From Polyangiaceae bacterium (GTDB lineage Bacteria > Myxococcota_A > Polyangia > Polyangiales > Polyangiaceae), in the NCBI GenBank assembly GCA_947475525.1, contig CANJMI010000014.1, positions 1 to 64,000 of the forward strand: a DNA stretch of 64,000 nt. Direction: 5' to 3'. Below are positions 62,113 through 64,000 of this stretch, in pieces (positions within the stretch are counted from its first letter, which is position 1; each line of letters begins with the position of its first letter). The position numbers were made by a program, and so were the translations under genes. The notes below the pieces were generated by a model. The model made no database searches, was not told the DNA's origin, and saw nothing but the letters and a program-made list of their open reading frames with translations.

Positions 62113-64000
62113 TCAATCGGTCGGCACGAGGCGCAAGCCGCTCGGTAAGTCATCTCCGAAGAACGCGGAATGGTCCGCGGAGCGAAGCGCAACGACATCG
62201 TGGAGCGGGGCGCGGAACGCCTCGTCGAGATCGAGAGCTGCGAGCTTTTTGTCGACGAGTTCGCGCGTTCGGTCGGCGACGTCGCGCTCCCTGTCGCCGG
62301 TGAGACGGCACATCGCGATCGCCGCGGCTGGGGCTGTCGGCACGGCGTCCCATTTCTCGCGGACAAGGTGGTCAACCCAGCGCGAGACGGTCTCCGCGCG
62401 AACCACCTGGTGGACGCTCCCGTAAACGGGGATGCGCCCCCCCGTGCGACCGAGCGCAGCCCAGAGCCGCGGATCGCGTTCGGTCCAGGTTCGCTCGACT
62501 GTCCAGCTTCCGAGCTCGGCGCGGCGCAGCGAGGGGACCCGTTCGAGGCTCGCCGCAAGCTCGAGCATCTCCGCCGCGGCGTCATTGCGAAAGCCCTTGT
62601 CGCGTTTCAATCGGAGCTCGGTCGGCGCGAGCTCCGGATCGAGGACATCACGCACACGAGCTTGAGCCGTCTCATCGAGACCGGCAGCCACGCGACGCCA
62701 CGCGATCCAAAATTGCTGCCAGCTGCGCGTCTCGGGATGCGCGAGGCGCACGTCGAAAAGACGGAAGAGCAAGGCTGCGCGTTCAGGATCGCGAGCGGCG
62801 CCAGCACCCGGCCTAAGCGTATAGCCGGCAACCTGCCAAAACACGCGCTCGTGCGTTTTCGATTGGCGACGCCCTTTGTGAAAGACCATCAGCCGATCGA
62901 AAAGACTTCGGCAAACCTCGCCGTCCCAGCTCTCGCGTTTGCCGCAGCAGCGCTCGAGTTCGCGCAGCAAATCCTTGACCTCGCGTTCCGTGGCGCTCGC
63001 GGCTTTGCCGAAAACCTTGTCGAGCACCGCGGTCGCAAGCTCCATCGACTTCGGCGCGGCGCCCCGAATTGGCGCGCGGCGCGACGTGAGCGATGCGCCA
63101 TCGAGCCCCGGAACGCGACCCGCCGACCGAAGCTCGAATGACAGCGCGAAGCTTCGCCCGTCAGCCGCAAGGCATGCAAGCTCGAGGGTGCCGACCGCCG
63201 ACAGCTGAGCTTCGAGCGTGACCTCCACGGTGCCCGCCCCATCGAGGGCCGCGACGAGCGGCGGCAAGGGCTCATACGACTCGTCCTCGGTCGACACGGC
63301 ACCAACGGAGTCGAGAGCCTCCCGACTCCAGAGCTCGAACTGGACGGTCTCCCCGAGCACGAGCGCGAACGTCTGGGGCGCGCGATGCAACGTGCCGTCC
63401 TCGGCGCCGAGCGGCAGCACGCACACGGTCTCTCGCTGCCCTTTTTTATTGGTGATCCCGACGTAAAAGCTGCGCGTGCTCCCCGCGCGAATCCGCAGGC
63501 CACGACCCGCAAGGGCAAGCGCATAACGAACGGCACCGCAAGCGACGGCGAACTCCGGACGCGCCGCCGGCAACCGCACGAGGGGAGCCTCGCTGAAACT
63601 CGCGACGACAGCCTGAAGACGCTCCGCGAACGCCCGCGCGTGGAACACGCCACCGTTGACGAGCAGCGCGGTTGGCTGCCCGTATTTTGCGCAAAATGCA
63701 GCCACATGCCGCGTAATCGCGACGTCGCGCTCGAACGGCAAGCCAAACGCGACGACGGCCGCACGGGTGCGAATAGGCTCGGCGTCTTTCGGGACGTGCG
63801 GGAAAAATCCGTCGACGAGCAACGCGGTCACTTCAGCACGCTCGAGGGTCGTGGTCCGCGCGCCACCGAGAAGCTTCGAGCCGCCGCCGCGCAGCACCAC
63901 GGTCACGGCCTCCGGCGCATCGGGTGCAAAGATACGCTCCTTCGCGTGCCGGCACGCCACCGCGAGCTCCGCAAAGCGCGGTGCGGCGAGCCTCTCCTCG
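62113..64000 (-). CDS. Hsp70-family protein, truncated at the window edge
   Basis: The frame runs off the right end of the window (63960 is only the first in-window start codon; upstream coding reads LAAPRFAELAVACRHAKER), so the N-terminal ATPase part is missing. The visible 629 residues include LLGGARTTTLERAEVTALLVDG and a nucleotide-binding-domain-like GQPTALLVNGGVFHA segment, then an extended C-terminal region (CCGKRESWDGEVCRSLFDRL, GYTLRPGAGAARDPERA) that resembles the DUF3731-type tail of a bacterial Hsp70 branch. These are chaperone-like ATPases outside the canonical DnaK group. The start and substrate-binding part cannot be judged here. Confidence 0.8.
   Translation of the reverse strand, partial: EERLAAPRFAELAVACRHAKERIFAPDAPEAVTVVLRGGGSKLLGGARTTTLERAEVTALLVDGFFPHVPKDAEPIRTRAAVVAFGLPFERDVAITRHVAAFCAKYGQPTALLVNGGVFHARAFAERLQAVVASFSEAPLVRLPAARPEFAVACGAVRYALALAGRGLRIRAGSTRSFYVGITNKKGQRETVCVLPLGAEDGTLHRAPQTFALVLGETVQFELWSREALDSVGAVSTEDESYEPLPPLVAALDGAGTVEVTLEAQLSAVGTLELACLAADGRSFALSFELRSAGRVPGLDGASLTSRRAPIRGAAPKSMELATAVLDKVFGKAASATEREVKDLLRELERCCGKRESWDGEVCRSLFDRLMVFHKGRRQSKTHERVFWQVAGYTLRPGAGAARDPERAALLFRLFDVRLAHPETRSWQQFWIAWRRVAAGLDETAQARVRDVLDPELAPTELRLKRDKGFRNDAAAEMLELAASLERVPSLRRAELGSWTVERTWTERDPRLWAALGRTGGRIPVYGSVHQVVRAETVSRWVDHLVREKWDAVPTAPAAAIAMCRLTGDRERDVADRTRELVDKKLAALDLDEAFRAPLHDVVALRSADHSAFFGDDLPSGLRLVPTD

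Overview
The window is GC-rich, densely coded chromosomal DNA that looks like a myxobacterium of the Polyangiales type (Myxococcota). The reasons are: many lipoproteins with Gly/Ser-rich linkers behind the lipobox, two proteins with MYXO-CTERM-like tails, a DUF1592-type haem-motif protein paired with a DUF1552 protein, several large eukaryote-like Ser/Thr kinases with unusual fusions, and frequent GTG/TTG starts. This assignment is inferred from gene content. I saw no tRNA, rRNA, CRISPR array, phage or intact insertion sequence.

Layout. 1-746: no confident gene. 747-8.1 kb: a lipoprotein, thiopurine methyltransferase (tpm), then the DUF1592-type / DUF1552 / Cys-rich lipoprotein operon. 8.1-16.7 kb: GYD-domain protein, membrane pseudokinase, Nudix hydrolase, His-rich ZIP-like transporter, secreted alpha/beta hydrolase, and a MYXO-CTERM propeller-like protein. 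16.7-22.8 kb: a small regulator-like protein, then a tightly coupled minus-strand operon ABC exporter - GAF - cytosolic subtilase - TPR protein. 23.7-27.4 kb: acnB with a divergent LysR regulator. 27.4-35.6 kb: operon of kinase-FHA-like-HEPN-like protein, YkgJ-type cysteine-cluster protein, and kinase-nSTAND-propeller protein. 35.8-42.0 kb: plus-strand envelope operon ending in a FadL-type porin. 42.3-48.2 kb: esterase, diacylglycerol-kinase-like enzyme, rsmG, FGE-like lipoprotein, crotonase. 48.2-49.9 kb: radical SAM/SPASM protein facing a small zinc-ribbon, Gly-repeat, lipobox-containing protein. 49.9-56.9 kb: NlpC/P60 lipoprotein, a thioredoxin/TPR fusion with an internal lipoprotein signal, and a trypsin-like protease. 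57.1-64.0 kb: lipoprotein, an operon of lipoprotein - TerB-like - kinase - membrane protein, an EEP-family hydrolase, and an Hsp70-family protein cut by the window edge.

How it fits together. Most of the window is envelope biology and signalling; the clear housekeeping genes are acnB and rsmG. The two loci that most resemble undescribed systems are the radical SAM/SPASM enzyme with its divergent candidate peptide substrate (48221-49902), and the ABC-GAF-subtilase-TPR operon (17549-22825). The kinases carry unusual features: one lacks all catalytic residues, one has a lysine-less P-loop, and one ends in an RNxxxH HEPN-like motif. All functional statements rest on reading the sequence by eye; no database search was run.
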